Assembly (NCBI GenBank): GCA_012845835.1
Contig: JABAKD010000007.1
Coordinates: 8,024,566-8,088,565 of the forward strand
DNA from: Undaria pinnatifida
Taxonomy: Eukaryota > Sar > Phaeophyceae > Laminariales > Alariaceae
Direction: 5' to 3'
DNA length: 64,000 bases
Made by a program: the position numbers and the translations under genes. Under the pieces are notes generated by a model. It searched no databases, had not been told where the DNA came from, and saw nothing but the letters and a program-made list of their open reading frames with translations. Position 1 is the stretch's first letter. Every line of letters starts with the position of its first letter. Shown here piece after piece: positions 34,382 to 45,534 of the stretch.

Positions 34382-34469
34382 AAATGTGAGCATCCTCTTG
34401 GTTCAAGGTAACTGGGACGTAGTACGGCGCAACGTGCTGATCAGCTCGATGAGCATTATATACCACGCT

Positions 34470-34562
34470 TTTCGGATCTTCCTAGGGCTTCAGCACCTTT
34501 GTCTGACCACGGACTCTAGATTGTTTACAAGAGTTAATGTGAGACAACAAGAACAAGAACAG
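34470..34562 (+). mobile_element. (AAC)n-tailed retroposon, 3' fragment
   Basis: GATCTTCCTAGGGCTTCAGC, GACCACGGACTCTAGA, GTTAATGTGAGACAACAAGAAC. Close relative of 50,190-50,282, forming a subfamily with ACGGACTCTAG in place of ACGGACTTGAT. Confidence 0.65.
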
Positions 34563-34725
34563 AACCACGATGTGTTGGGCGTTTTACATTTTCAAGTCGC
34601 TGCACTCTCAGCTCGAAGAATGTTAAGGAATATCCTCTCACGTATCGACTGCACACAGCTTACCTCATCAATACTGTGGCCAACGCACTCCTTCGTTGCC
34701 GCGCCAAACTCCCTGTTTTTTTTAG

Positions 34726-34954
34726 ATTCGTGAGGAAGGTGATGTGCGAGGAGCTCACTACTTAGTTCGGAATTCAATCGGACGAGCTCGGGAAGGAAGC
34801 GCAAAAATACAAGCTGACGCTTCCGTCGGGGATGAAGGCTTCGGAGGACTACACGAAAGTACTACGGGGGCGACCGCACAGGATATTCCCCGACGTCACT
34901 CACTGGATAAAAGTTCACCGATTCGTAGCGGTTGTGCTAGCAGTTGTGTCTTAG
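34726..34954 (+). pseudogene. Coding-like exon of an unrecognised gene, interrupted
   Basis: After a strong acceptor (TTTTTTTTAG), a frame ending at 34,954 reads FVRKVMCEELTT, is interrupted once at 34,763-34,765, and continues as FGIQSDELGKEAQKYKLTLP and HRIFPDVTHWIKVHRFVAVV. The mix of residues and amphipathic spacing look like real protein. A second, uninterrupted frame (34,744-35,019) is less protein-like. Probably a decayed exon of the same gene as 34,270-34,381. No family recognised. Confidence 0.4.
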
Positions 34955-35009
34955 TTGAGGAAATAGCACGAGTAGTAGTATTAAACAGTAGAAACAATAG
35001 CCGTGGTGG

Positions 35010-35110
35010 GTTCTATTAGTAATGCTAGTAGTACTACTACTAGCTTACTACTACTACTACTACTAGTACTACACTAACTACTACAAGTAGTACTTACTGT
35101 AGTAGGTATG
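35010..35110 (+). repeat. TAC/CTA trinucleotide tract
   Basis: About 100 bases of ACT/TAC/TAG triplets, partly palindromic (GTAGTACTACTAC). 35,110-35,600 otherwise holds nothing recognised. Confidence 0.85.
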
Positions 35111-35605
35111 TCAACAAACTAGAGCACAACACGTCGTGCTAGCGATATTGAAAAAATACGGTATACCAGGTATAACGTTGACCGCTCCCACTTTTTCTTC
35201 TGGGCAATGTCAACGTGAAAATGCTAAGACGGAGGCAATACGCTCGACAGCGATATCCAAAAAGAGACGGGGATTAGAGCCTCATAGCATTATCCAAAAA
35301 GAGACATACCTTGTCCATGATGACTGAAAACAACGAAAATAACTACACGCCTAGTATATTCTTCAACTTGACTTCAGGGTTGTGGTCGAATATTTGTGTT
35401 ACACTCTCTTGTCGCTAATTATATGGTCTTCACCTGGTATTCGTCAACTCCCCAGGCACGTGTTGATGCAATTTCTCAAGGAGAATTGAATGGGTAGAAA
35501 TAAATGGTGGCGCCGTGTCTATGGCGTCCTGGTTATTACTAGAGGGTACGAGTTAAAAGTTTACACATCGACAAAACTCCAACAGTCTTAAACCGACAAG
35601 GGAGG

Positions 35606-36385
35606 ATGGCCTTGTCTGGTGTCACAGCCGTTTGGTTCTATGGCTTGCTCTGCGGATCCTGGCTAATAAATGAAACTACACGTGAAATATTTTACCACTG
35701 GCAACGGTTAGCATGGAAAGGCATGGCTCGTTGCCACCCCGCTTGCCGGATCTATCTCAACGTCAATTGCCGTCTTGAACAACAGAAATTGGAGAATGAC
35801 GACGACATGAACGCGACGTGGGAGAAGTACAACGTGGGGTTCATCGCGGGCAACCGGCGATCAGGCACAGGGATCGACCTCCACAAACAAGAGGCCGAAG
35901 AGAAGGCCGAAACAACGAAGGCGATAGAAGCCGCGGCGTCGGCAAAGTCGTCCGCCGAGCAGACAGCAAGTCTCAAGAAGGCGGCTAGCGACGCTGCGGC
36001 TAAGATCTTCCCAGCCGGGGCGACATAATCATCAGCTGGGGCCCCTTCTACGACTACTGCCGCTGCCGCTTCTGCAACTGCTGCCGTAACGTCTTCCGCC
36101 GTCGTCTCTGCGTCATCTTGTTCCACAGCGACAACCACTCCGGTTGCTTCCACAGTTACCACTTCAACAGTTGACATGGGGACAACGAGTTCACTCTCTA
36201 ACAAGGAGGAGGCTACCCTCCGCTTTTGGAACGTGGCTTCAGACATCAGCATTTTCATGGACAACTCCACAGCCACAGGACTGATGAAGAAGGTGTTTGT
36301 GGAGCTGGCAACAATCGTTCACAGTCAGGGCACCCTCATCATTGCCTTGGGAGAATTTTCGACCTACAACTTCCCGCACATCGCT
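35606..36385 (+). pseudogene. Long coding-like stretch of an unrecognised gene
   Basis: One frame is open from 35,606 to a TAA at 36,026-36,028 and then continues in the same frame to a likely donor ATCGCTG|GTGAGT at 36,385/36,386. It has an acidic start (KLENDDDMNATWEKYN), a helical Ala/Glu/Lys segment (EAEEKAETTKAIEAAASA), a Ser/Thr/Ala-rich linker, and a globular end (LRFWNVASDISIFMD, VFVELATIVHSQGTLIIALG). A Ser/Thr linker between two structured parts suggests one protein; the single stop suggests decay or an unseen intron. No domain recognised. Confidence 0.45.
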
Positions 36386-36919
36386 GGTGAGTTTTGTTCT
36401 CGTGTTTCTGGTGCTCTTGGGCCAACACGAACAACGTTGTCGCACAAAGCCCCCGCTCATCTGCTCTTAGATTTGAATGCTTTCTGGGCGGGATCGGACG
36501 GTATAGCCTACAACATCCCTAAGTTTTGCATTGTTGGTAGCACTCAATGCCTATAGTCCACATCAGCTACGGTTCGGTGTATATACTAAACAACTTGTAA
36601 ACTTGAGCAGCTTTGGTTGGCTTCAAGATATTTATTGACATTCCGTGATGGTATTAATAGTACCGGCATTAATCTACGTAAACAGGGGGATCACCATGAG
36701 CGAGAGAAAATGCCTCCTACATGCTGGCTTGTATCACATCCAAGGCAATGGCACCGTTGACGACACTCAGGAAGTTCGGGCACCTTGCGTCTTTACCTAT
36801 CAATACCGCACCACGGCGGCGATGATGAGAACTGAATTTCATGTCATGGACGTGTATCAATTCCGTATCGCGACGATGCACACAAAACGTGCTGCGCCAT
36901 GTTTTTGACATGCGTGGGT

Positions 36920-37296
36920 GCGTGTGTAAATTCCGCACCTTAACACTGTGCAGGCGTGCTGGTTGGTGAGGGGGATTTACGATGGGAGAAAATCTTGTTC
37001 GAGCAGTATATACTTCGCTGGCAAGACTGGCCGTATCGCGGATAACAAGAAAAACGACTGCGCTTCACATGGCTCGGTGGCGCTAGTCGGCCACAAGTCG
37101 CCAGGTTATGTCTTCCGCGCGAGCGGGCCCGTCGTGCTACCCCCCGGAGCGCCTATCCTTCCACTTCATCCAGTCAGGGGCATGTTAACCAAAACGCTGT
37201 CTTTGAGGCCGCATGGTTTATCGTGTTATGGAAGCAGCCCGACGCTGGTACGTTCCTGGCGCACGCGACGGCTGAGCACTTCATCAAGCGATGAAA
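36920..37296 (+). pseudogene. Possible 3' exons of the same gene
   Basis: After CTGTGCAG, one frame reads GVLVGEGDLRWEKILFEQYI and LRWQDWPYRG. Further on, another segment ending at a TGA near 37,294 reads NQNAVFEAAWFIVLWKQP and DAGTFLAHATAEHFIKR. Both are protein-like and in line with the exons upstream. Joining them would need introns I cannot place, so this is a region of probable exons only. Confidence 0.35.
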
Positions 37297-37309
37297 CCGA
37301 GGCTCATCG

Positions 37310-38040
37310 ACTATAAAGACCTCAACAGCGGTCATAACTGAGTGATTCCTTTTTTGCTAAACCAATCCTCTTTGTGAAACAGTAGACTAGTGTCAAATTA
37401 TGACGGCGGCCAACTTGTAAGAAACACTAGGGCCCGAGATATATCGTGAAATTGACACATTACGTCCGTTTATCATAGCATTTCGAGTAACAGTCGGAAC
37501 GTCCGCCTCCACTTATTTTATAAAAATTGACTGGAGTTACCTACCTACGTGACTTGCTAGTGAAATCGTTGTACTTTATCTTTAAGTTAACGAACTACAA
37601 AGCATGGTGCTTGGCGCCGTACATGTTGTTACAACTAATGATAGTATAAGCCCCAATGAGCGTTTCCATTTTCGAATGGCCCTACAAAAAACAGCGACCG
37701 CCTCCAAAACGAGTTAAGTCCGTCCGTACGGCTGGTGGCATGAGCAAGTGATATACAAAGCTCCATTCTATGACCACCTGAATGTGAAATTCCCTCGGCA
37801 TGGCGATGGTTTTTGACCTCTGCTGCTTGTTGATGCACACACGGCAAACTCCCGGTTATGCCGCATCGTCGCAGATTTTCCAGACCGGGGGGTGAGGTCG
37901 TAGTGACGGGAGCAGAACACCAAAGTTTGAGCCCTCTGGTGCTGGGGACGGGGGGACGGGACGAGCCATAATCGCTGTCGTGGGGGATGGAGTAAAGGAG
38001 GCGGGGGTGTCTAGAGAGCTGGATCCCGCGCGCGAGAAGG
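37310..38040. other. No recognised feature
   Basis: A 153-codon minus frame (37,635-38,096) overlaps the start of the SET-type gene and lacks motifs, so it is not called. Confidence 0.45.
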
Positions 38041-38068
38041 CCCTTCAGTGTGAAAACTCCGCTAATCT

Positions 38069-39412
38069 TTGTCGACCACCAAAAAGGTAGGGCCAAGGCT
38101 TCTGCCGAAGAGCGTCCCGAAAAACTTATCGAAATCTGTCATGGCTGACATGCACACCATCGACTTTGTCGACATGGACGAGGACGACGAGTGCGACAAC
38201 AATGATGGGGACGGGAAGGTGAAGAAGGAGGACGCGCCGCTCATGGTGGCGAAGAAGCACGCGAAGATGTACGGAGTGTAAATTAAGGTATACGAAGGAT
38301 TACCATGCTTCCTCGATGACCTGTTGTCTGTCTTGTTTGCTTACTGACTTCGCATATACGTTGCAAGCACGTTTTATACGGAGAGCTGGGGATGGCAGCG
38401 TGGGGAAATCGCTGCCACTTCAGTTGGGGCCTTTGTAGCTCTACAATAGTGGGGACCAACACTGGTGTCAATGTGTTCAATTATTTGAGTTTGGGCTGGG
38501 TTAGGCTGTGCTCGGTCGAGTTGCGTTGTGCTGGCTCTAGTCGGAGCTACCCACCTACTACGCACACAGTTGGCTGCAGTTCCAATATCTAACGTTGGCG
38601 TGGGCTTTTGGTGAGAACTATAATGTATTTGGTCAACACTTAGTATTTGGGGCCCGTGGGTAATTTCGAGACATTCAACGTGGATCTCTTCAACTGTTTC
38701 TACCGACGCACGGCAGTGGTCATAATGTCCGATTTTTGCTAGCAATCCATCCCTTCCTGCCCTCCCTCCCTTTTCTTAACCGCTTGTACATGTTGCGAGG
38801 AGTCCACTCGAGGGGGTCTAGGACTTTTTGCCATGGAGGAAACCAGGGCCGAAGATATTCCGCCCGTCCCTTTGATGGGTGTTTTCGTGGTTTACGACTT
38901 GGATCGGTGTGTGAAGGACACGAAGGAGGATGGAGTACTTCTGTATGAAGTTTGCAAAAGGGCTCAACTTCTTGAGGTGTCGGAGTCGTGGGAGATTTCG
39001 GACGACGGTGCTACATTGTACCTGAAGCCCGACCCCCTGAACTTCATGTACTATATCAACTCCTGGGAACCCCGCGCAGAGGATTCAAACGTAAAGCCGG
39101 AGAGTGTTTTCCACAAGCGCGATGCCCCTACTTTCGAGTCAAGCAGATACGAAGGCTCTCTTGGCAAACTCTAACGACGGCGTAGCGCTCACAGACACGC
39201 GCAATATCCGAAAGGAACAAGAGTTTCTGAGCTACTATCCGATTTTTCAGAATTCCAAGGGCGTGGAAGGCACTGGTTCCAAAGGGAAAAGGAAAGGGCA
39301 AAGGAGTTGGTAGCGGTTCCGAGAACGTACACGGTGCGGATGGTGGTTTAGAAAAGAGTTATGGCGGCAGATCCATCGGGGACGAGGAGGGTGATGACAA
39401 GGACGACGAATG
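38069..39412 (+). CDS. SET-domain protein, two exons, 3' part frame-shifted
   Basis: Exon 1 (38,069-38,275) encodes a basic start and an acidic stretch (DFVDMDEDDECDNNDGDG) ending KKHAKMYG. A GTGTAA donor and a GCGAG acceptor after a pyrimidine tract give phase 0 joining to exon 2 at 38,800: ESTRGGLGLFAMEE, the GxGLFA signature that opens SET domains. Later blocks DPLNFMYYINSWEP and DTRNIRKEQEFLSYY sit where the N-H-S/pseudoknot and GEEL-x-x-Y parts of SET domains fall, although key residues differ. The frame changes near 39,150 and again near 39,295; the last frame ends in an acidic tail at 39,412. SET domains transfer methyl groups to protein lysines. With a diverged NHS block, activity is doubtful. 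The shifts could be decay or sequencing errors. Confidence 0.6.
38276..38799 (+). other. Intron of the SET-type gene
   Basis: 524 bases from GTGTAAAT to a CTTAAC branch-like site and GCGAG acceptor. No repeat recognised inside. An alternative acceptor (TTGCTAG at 38,742) is also in frame. Confidence 0.5.
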
Positions 39413-40540
39413 AATGAGTTCTTTAACATAATAGGACCGTAGCCCTGCCAACGTTAGTGAGCCGTTGAGGGAGTTGATATAGAGAGCAAATGTAGTCTAG
39501 ATGTACATATCATGGCTAGTGTTTTGTTTGTTCGTTCAAGGCGACTACCTGGCAGTTTGTTCAGGCGTTCAAGGTAGCTACCGAGCAGTGGTGGGCCCTA
39601 GGTTTGGTTTGGCTTTTCTTCGTGTGTGGACGTAAAAATGGGAATACCACCAACAGTATTGTAAGACTATCGAGTATGAAAGATGACGGCGCTGAAAACA
39701 CAAGCGATGTCAATGTAATTTACGGTTCTGTTTTATGGATGGCTTTTCTATGAAGTCGTTGTACCAGTGGCCTGGCGCTACGGGCGAGTCATGTTTTTTG
39801 TTGGTGCCGTACAAATTGGAAGCTCGCACAATTACTTGCGTTCAGTGGATACAACACCAAACAAAATACTTAATGTTGCCCAGAAAACATCAAAAGGCGA
39901 AACGTCAACACACGTCAATCGCAGATTTGCATCGTTTAACTCCATGAAGTGTTCACACGAAAATCAATACAATAGACTAAACTTTTCACCAAAAATAGGT
40001 GGAACGTCACTAATAATCGTGCCAAGATTTTTCGCCAAACAAGCAACTTAGTGTCTCGATCATTAACGGCACACACGCACAGATCCTGTGCTCCAATTGG
40101 AAAACAGGCTCTCAATGACAAGCTACACTCTCAATATGACGAAACGTAATGTGTTATACGAAGGATGGCGTTGATCCGACGAAATCAGATTAAATCTTCC
40201 GAGATTCCGCTACCATTTTCGAGGGTGCCTCCGGGAGGCTCAAATAAGTATCCAACACAAGATTGAGATCGCAGTTTTGGCTCCGAAGGGAGCGTGGAAC
40301 GACGTGGGCTACAGGGTTAGGGATTTGTTTAGGGTTCAGGGCGAGGCTTGGCCCGAGTCATTAGTTTTGAATCCAGGGCGAAGCTTGCGATTGCTGAATA
40401 GAGTTCATCCGTGAAGTGTGTATTTTTCTTCACATTATACCGCTATTCTTGATTTCTGCCCAACGGCATCATCACCTATACACCTAGTGTCCGTGCTGAT
40501 TCTTTATTCTAGAGAGATACAACTTCTGTGGTCAGACTGT
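39413..40540. other. No recognised feature
   Basis: Mixed sequence. TTAGGG-like strings near 40,311-40,345 are isolated. Confidence 0.5.
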
Positions 40541-40555
40541 GAACCAGAGTAACCA

Positions 40556-40625
40556 AACAGGGTCGCAATACATCAAGATAAAAAGCAATTGAAATGCTAG
40601 CGTACCGGGTACGAGAACACAACAA
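40556..40625 (-). repeat. Short dispersed repeat, matches 50,285-50,350 inverted
   Basis: The reverse complement (GTTCTCGTACCCGGTACGCT, AGCATTTCAATTGC) matches the sequence directly after the (AAC)n tail at 50,282. 40,626-40,980 holds nothing recognised. Confidence 0.6.
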
Positions 40626-40984
40626 TACAAGCCAGACTCATGAGAGAACAGGAAGGTTGTCGTTGGGGCAACCTGGTGTTTGGGGGTAACGGGTAACGGG
40701 CAGAAAGATATAACAGAGTAGACGAATGAAGATGCGCGGGAACTTTTCATGTAGGATAGCGGGATGTTTGGTACGGGTTGATAATGGAGAAAATGAAGTT
40801 CCACATGAATATGAGGCCGAGAGGAAAACGAAGGGTATGATGTCAGCAAGAAACCGTAGAGCTGTGCGAAGCGTGGGATCGTCGGTGCAGCAGAGTAACC
40901 AAGAACAGGTAGCTAAAGGGCGAGATCCTGCACGAGCTGAAGAGGACCGTGGGACCGGGCAAGGGACGTCAGGTAAACGTAATC

Positions 40985-41960
40985 GGGCTGACGGGGTGTT
41001 TTATGGAAGACCTATTTGATCGTTTTCGGGTGGTTTGCCGGTGAGGGGTTGTTATGAGGGTTGGAACAGCGTTATAAGAAACGTATATATAGCTAAGGAT
41101 ATTATTGTGCAAGATCTGATTTTCGTTTTGCGGTGGTACGGCGGTAAGCGGAGAAGCGACCACTTATCGTGTTTCAAGTGTTTTCGCTGTTTATTCGAGT
41201 AACAATTAGATTTGGGCGAGTGTGGGAAACCAAGACAGGCGGAGAAGCGTTTATTATACGAAAACGTAATCGGGCGGACAGGGTGTTATGATGGAAGTTC
41301 TGCTTGATGGTTTTTGCCGGAAGGAGGTGTTGCGGGGGTTGGAACAGCGTTTACACGAAGAAAGCGTATAGGATGTGGCTAAGAGGATGCTATTATGGAA
41401 GTTCGTTTTTTTCGTATTTTATGATAGGGCGGTAAGGGGATAAGCGACCACCGTGCGTGCTTGACCTGTTTTCGCTGCACGGGCAAAAAAGGTTTTGACA
41501 TGTAGGTGTGGGAGCCAAGGCGGGTGAGAAAGCGTGTATTCTAAAACATTATCCGGCGGACGGGGTATTATTGGGGAAGTCCTCGTTGACGATTTTGGGG
41601 TGGTTTCCCGGCAAAGGGATGGGAGGGCGTTGGAACAGCCTTTGCACGAAAACGTACATGGCTGAGAGGATGTTATTGGTGAAGTCGTGTTTTTCGTTTT
41701 GAAGTGGTTCAGCGTTAAGGCGATAAGACGGGGTGCTTTACGAAATTATGTTTGATGATTTTGGGGCGTTTTGCCGATTGGGGGATGTTACGGGATTGCA
41801 ACAGCGTTTTTACGAAAACTTATATGGCCCAGAGAATGTTATGGAGAAAGTTCTGTTTTTTAGCTTTGGGGTGGTTGGGCGGTAAGCGGATAAGCGACCA
41901 TCGGGCGTGTGACGTGCCGCCGATATTTCGCTTCACCAGTAAGACAGGCCGGCAAGATTG
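40985..41960 (+). repeat. ~250-bp tandem array, inverted counterpart of 9.4-11.2 kb
   Basis: About four units with GGTTGGAACAGCG, CGAAAACGTA, GGATAAGCGACCA and GGGCGGACGGGGT-like landmarks at ~200-250-base spacing. They are the reverse complement of the units in 9,430-11,200. Confidence 0.8.
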
Positions 41961-42015
41961 AATAAAAAATGAACAAAGACGAGCACTTCCTAACCTTAAC
42001 ACCGTCGGCATCTCT

Positions 42016-42271
42016 ATGCGGCCGGGGGGAGGAGGGGGGAAAGCGGGGGGAGGGGGAAGGCGGGGCGTCATGCCCAAGAGACTAAAGTCTGGGTCTGACC
42101 ATCATCGTCTTGAAATTTGTGGGCCTTCCAATGGCCGTCACAAGATAGCGTTAGACCGCCATGACTTCTTCGCCATGTTGCGTTCTCTCCCCAGTGCCAT
42201 TGATGATGCACTTGATACCCTCTATCAACCCAATGTCGTCTTCAGTCAGTTCCTAGGGTCTGCTAGTATGA
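42016..42271 (+). CDS. Open frame of uncertain status
   Basis: From an ATG at 42,016 (or 42,070) a frame reads MPKRLKSGSDHHRLEICGPS and RHDFFAMLRSLPSAIDDALD with protein-like composition before running into the pyrimidine tract at 42,272. The very hydrophobic continuation to 42,441 is produced by that tract and should not be read as membrane helices. It may be a truncated gene or chance. Confidence 0.25.
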
Positions 42272-42780
42272 CATTTTTTCCTCTTTTACTTTCCTTGCTT
42301 CCTCTTCTCGTCTTGTCTTTTCTTGCTGTTCTTGTATTTTCCCTTCTTTTCTTTTCTTACTTTTTTCCTATTTTCGCTTTCTTGTCTTATGTTTCGTTTG
42401 CTTTATCTTCTTTTCTTTTCTTTGTTTCTTTTTCCAATTGACTTGCGTCTGTCGTGCGAATGTGTAGTGACAGGTACTACGTGCAATATATGCGTGGTAG
42501 TCTCTCTTGCGTGGCAAGCGGCAAAGTCGGTTTTTCCAGGCGCGAGTGGTTAGACGTATACACCAGTATGGACCTGGCACATCGTAGACTGACTCCCTAT
42601 TTCACTTTTATATATTTCTGGTGGAGGCATGAATTGCGTCAGCTGTGATATATGCGTGTTCCACCTTTAGTTTGCTTGTGTTTTTCCCTGGAGTATTCCT
42701 CAGCTCCAGAGTGACTGGAACCTGTTCTGTGACCACGGACTTGATTTTTCGAGTTTATGTGAGAGCAACAACAACAACAA
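42272..42780 (+). mobile_element. (AAC)n-tailed retroposon, longest copy
   Basis: A ~165-base CT-rich lead, then CAATTGACTTGCGTCTG, AAGTCGGTTTTTCCAGGCGC, TGGTGGAGGCATGAATTGCG, CAGCTCCAGAGTGACTGGA and a 3' end GTGAGAGCAACAACAACAAC. Shorter copies share the 3' end. No coding frame; it behaves like a SINE or a short LINE-mobilised element. 42,781-42,844 has no call. Confidence 0.75.
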
Positions 42781-42844
42781 CTTCCAATGGGGGCATGATT
42801 GATGACGAACTATATGTTCCTGTAAAAATTCTGTTTCTGAAGTG

Positions 42845-43048
42845 ATGTTACGGCTGTGGAATCCGCACCAATCTGCCAAAAGGCATTCCTTATGTTATGT
42901 GGTGTCGACGTGGGATTATATCGATCGGTACAAAAATACCCCAATTTATCTAAATGACTGCATCAAGACAGTACAGACCACACCATGTGTAGATCCTGAA
43001 TTATCGCACTGAATGTATCAGTGTTTTGGTACACCGTACATACATTGT
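42845..43048 (-). repeat. Flank of the ~250-bp array, inverted copy of 9,225-9,430
   Basis: GTTACGGCTGTGGAATCCGC, GTGTCGACGTGGGATTATAT and GTTTTGGTACACCGTACATA are the exact or near reverse complements of the left counterpart. It ends where the nested insertion begins. Confidence 0.85.
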
Positions 43049-44757
43049 TGTTGTTCTCACACTAACTCGCATAATCAAGTCCGTGGTCACAGGACAGGCT
43101 TCAGTCACTCTGGAGCTGAGGGATACCCCAGGGAAAACACACACACAACCCAAGGTGGCACTCGCATAAAATAAAAATGAAAATACGCTCCAGCTGTGAG
43201 ATCGAAGATTTCGTCGAAACTCATATTTGCAAGCTGTGTGTGATACTCCGATCGCGCGTATTACGAGTTGTGTGTCCTCATTAAGGATATAGGTCGGCGA
43301 CTCCCCTTACAACTACAGTGTAGCTATCAGGGTCAACAGGGTGATGTTAGTCAGTCTGTGCGCGGAAACTATAAAACCCGTTTCTGAGGGGGACCAAATC
43401 TGACAGCTGTGGAGGGGAATGTATCCGTTCATCAAGTGAATCCTGTAAGTCGAATAACCGGTGAGGGGGGGGAGGAGTTTTGAAGGACGTGGGGGGCTGT
43501 TTTTGATCAAAAGCGAGCGGGTTTGGAGGAGGGGGGAAGGGGGGGGGAAGGGGGGGGGGGCGGGGGGCGGACGGGCGGGCAATTTGTGCGTGGAAGCTAT
43601 AAATCCTTTAAGGGGATAAATCTGACGGTTTTGGGAAAAAACAACAACAACAACAAATGCACCAGTTTATCATACGGGGGGGGGGGGGGTTGGGGCGGGG
43701 GGGGGGCGTGTGGGGCAGCTCAATCTATGCGTGGAAACTATACATTATTTTGAGGGGATAAATGTGACGGTTTTGGAAAGAGTGCATCAGTTTATTATGT
43801 ATATCTTGGGGTAAGTCGTACAATCAGTGAGTAGAGAGAGGGCGGAGTGTTCGAGGGGGTGGGGGTGGGATGGGTTTGGGTGGGGGGGAGGTGGGGGGGG
43901 GGGGGGGCGGGGGGGGGGCGGGCGGGGGGGGGGGGGGGGGGGGGGGGAGGGGGCGGGGGGGGGGGGGAGGGGGCGGGGGGGGGGGGGGAAAGGAAGGGTT
44001 TGAGGTGAGGGGTTTGTTGTACGTGTGGTGCTAGGTCTAGGCGATGGTGCGGTTGGTGGGGAAGAAAGGGGCGTTCGGGGCGGGGGGGGGGGGAGCAGCG
44101 GCATGGATGGCTCTAGAAAGATAATGAGGTGATATCCAGTGCGTGAAGTGTTTATTAATCTGGCGGATTTCGATACTAGGTGGGGCGTTTGAGCAAGGGA
44201 GAGCGAGAAGGAAGGGCGGGGGGGAGGGGGGGGGGGCGGGGGGGTTAGGAGGTTTAGGTCACAAATAATATTCAAAAATACACTCCGGCTGTGAAATCAA
44301 AGATATGTAGGGGCTTGTTATACGCATGGTGCTAGGTCTAGGCGATCGTGTAGGTGGTTGGAAAAGAGGGGGCGTTGGATGGGGGATTGAGGGGGGTGGG
44401 AGGAAAGAATGAAAACTACGTCATGGATAGTCGGAAAGATAATGACGTGATATCAACTGCGTATAGGTGTTTATTACTCTGGGCGATTTCGATTACGCAT
44501 ATATCACAGCTGAGGCAATTCATGCCTCTACCAGAAACATATAAAAGTGAAATCGGGAGTCAGTCTACGATGTGCCAGGTTCATACCGGCGCATACGTCT
44601 CATTACTCGCGCCTGGAAAAACCGACTATACCGCTTGCCACCCAAGAAAGACTACCACGTATATACGTATTACACGTAGTATCTATCACTGCACTACGCA
44701 TACGCAAGACAGACTCAGGTCAATTGGAGAAGAGAAACAAATAAAGAAAAGAAGACA
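43045..44757 (-). mobile_element. (AAC)n-tailed retroposon split by the poly-C element
   Basis: The minus-strand 5' part is 44,757-44,488 and the 3' part is 43,165-43,045 with an (AAC)n end. The matching unfilled site near 9,225 reads TACATACATGTACAATAAG (minus strand), and ACAT flanks both ends here, consistent with a 4-5-base target duplication. Total retroposon length is about 390 bases. Confidence 0.8.
43165..44482 (-). mobile_element. Poly-C modular element, long inverted copy
   Basis: Inside the retroposon, between GATATATGCG and a repeated (T)ATGCG. It carries the 282-bp modules (44,030-44,478), the C-tract modules (plus-strand G runs, 43,870-43,990 being the longest), the GTTGACCCTGATAGCTACAC block and the 3' tail ending near 43,165. 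The ATGCG at both ends fits a ~5-6-base target duplication. It is about 1.3 kb, the best bounded copy of this family in the window. Confidence 0.8.
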
Positions 44758-44799
44758 TGTATAGACTAGTCTAATAAGAGGGTCGCAACGAATATTGTA

Positions 44800-45150
44800 T
44801 TTTATATAATAACCTTACTGCATGTAGTAGTAGAGCTCTACCCGAATCATGCATTCGCCATGGCGCATTGCTAAAATAAGGCGATCCTTACTTACGTGTA
44901 GTCGGCTGAACTATATCCTATACGGCCTGGTGCCGTGTGCTCGCCGCCCAAACATGATGGCAGTCCCGTCAATCGGTTGTCCCGCTGCCTCAAAGCCTTT
45001 GGGGGGCCCCTCACTCGGCGGTCCCGCTGCCCGAAACCTCTTAGTGGTCCCCTCTCTTGGTGGTCCCGTTGTTCACAACCCCTTGGCGGTCCCCCCGCTC
45101 GGCGGTCCCACTGCCCCAAAACGCTCTACAATAGGTCCATGAAGCTGAGG
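44800..45150 (+). repeat. GC-rich imperfect repeat block (GGCGGTCCC type), copy 2
   Basis: Motifs CTCGGCGGTCCC and TTGGTGGTCCC recur at 35-50-base spacing. The flank (GTAGTAGAGCTCTACCC, AACATGATGGCAGTCCCGTC) matches 7,740-7,950 inverted. Confidence 0.75.
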
Positions 45151-45534
45151 CAGGCGGAATTCGCTTGGAGGATGTGTAGGTACGCTGTCCAGGTGCGTAT
45201 CAGCAGCAGTAGCGCCGTAGCCAGTATGCATTCATATTCTGCTCGCTGTGTGTTACTATCCACACCGTCCCCCTTAGCAAGCTCCACATATTCTGAGATT
45301 TTAGCATAATCTGGCCCGGATTTGACACGATAGTGCGTACTGGTATCAGGTATCAAGGTATTATAGTTAGTAGTACCTGGAACGAACGGTATAACATCAC
45401 ACTATATTTATAGTAGTAGGATGTTGCCATGGACTTCGCCTGCGGCCTGCAAGGCCGCCGGTCGCAGGCTTGCGCACAAGCCCAAAAGGAAGGATGGAGG
45501 TAAGTAAGACACGATGCCAAGAGATACATATGGT
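45151..45534. other. No recognised feature
   Basis: Unique-looking spacer within the inverted duplication. No counterpart found on the left side by eye. Confidence 0.4.

Noticed and set aside
37635-38096. 153-codon minus frame
   Set aside because: Overlaps the SET gene's first exon, lacks motifs and splice support.
40311-40345. Telomere-like TTAGGG strings
   Set aside because: Only two or three isolated, irregular motifs; not an array.
42272-42441. Apparent multi-helix membrane segment
   Set aside because: Produced by a CT-rich tract (Phe/Leu/Ser codons) that is the leading end of a dispersed retroposon, seen again at 48,400.
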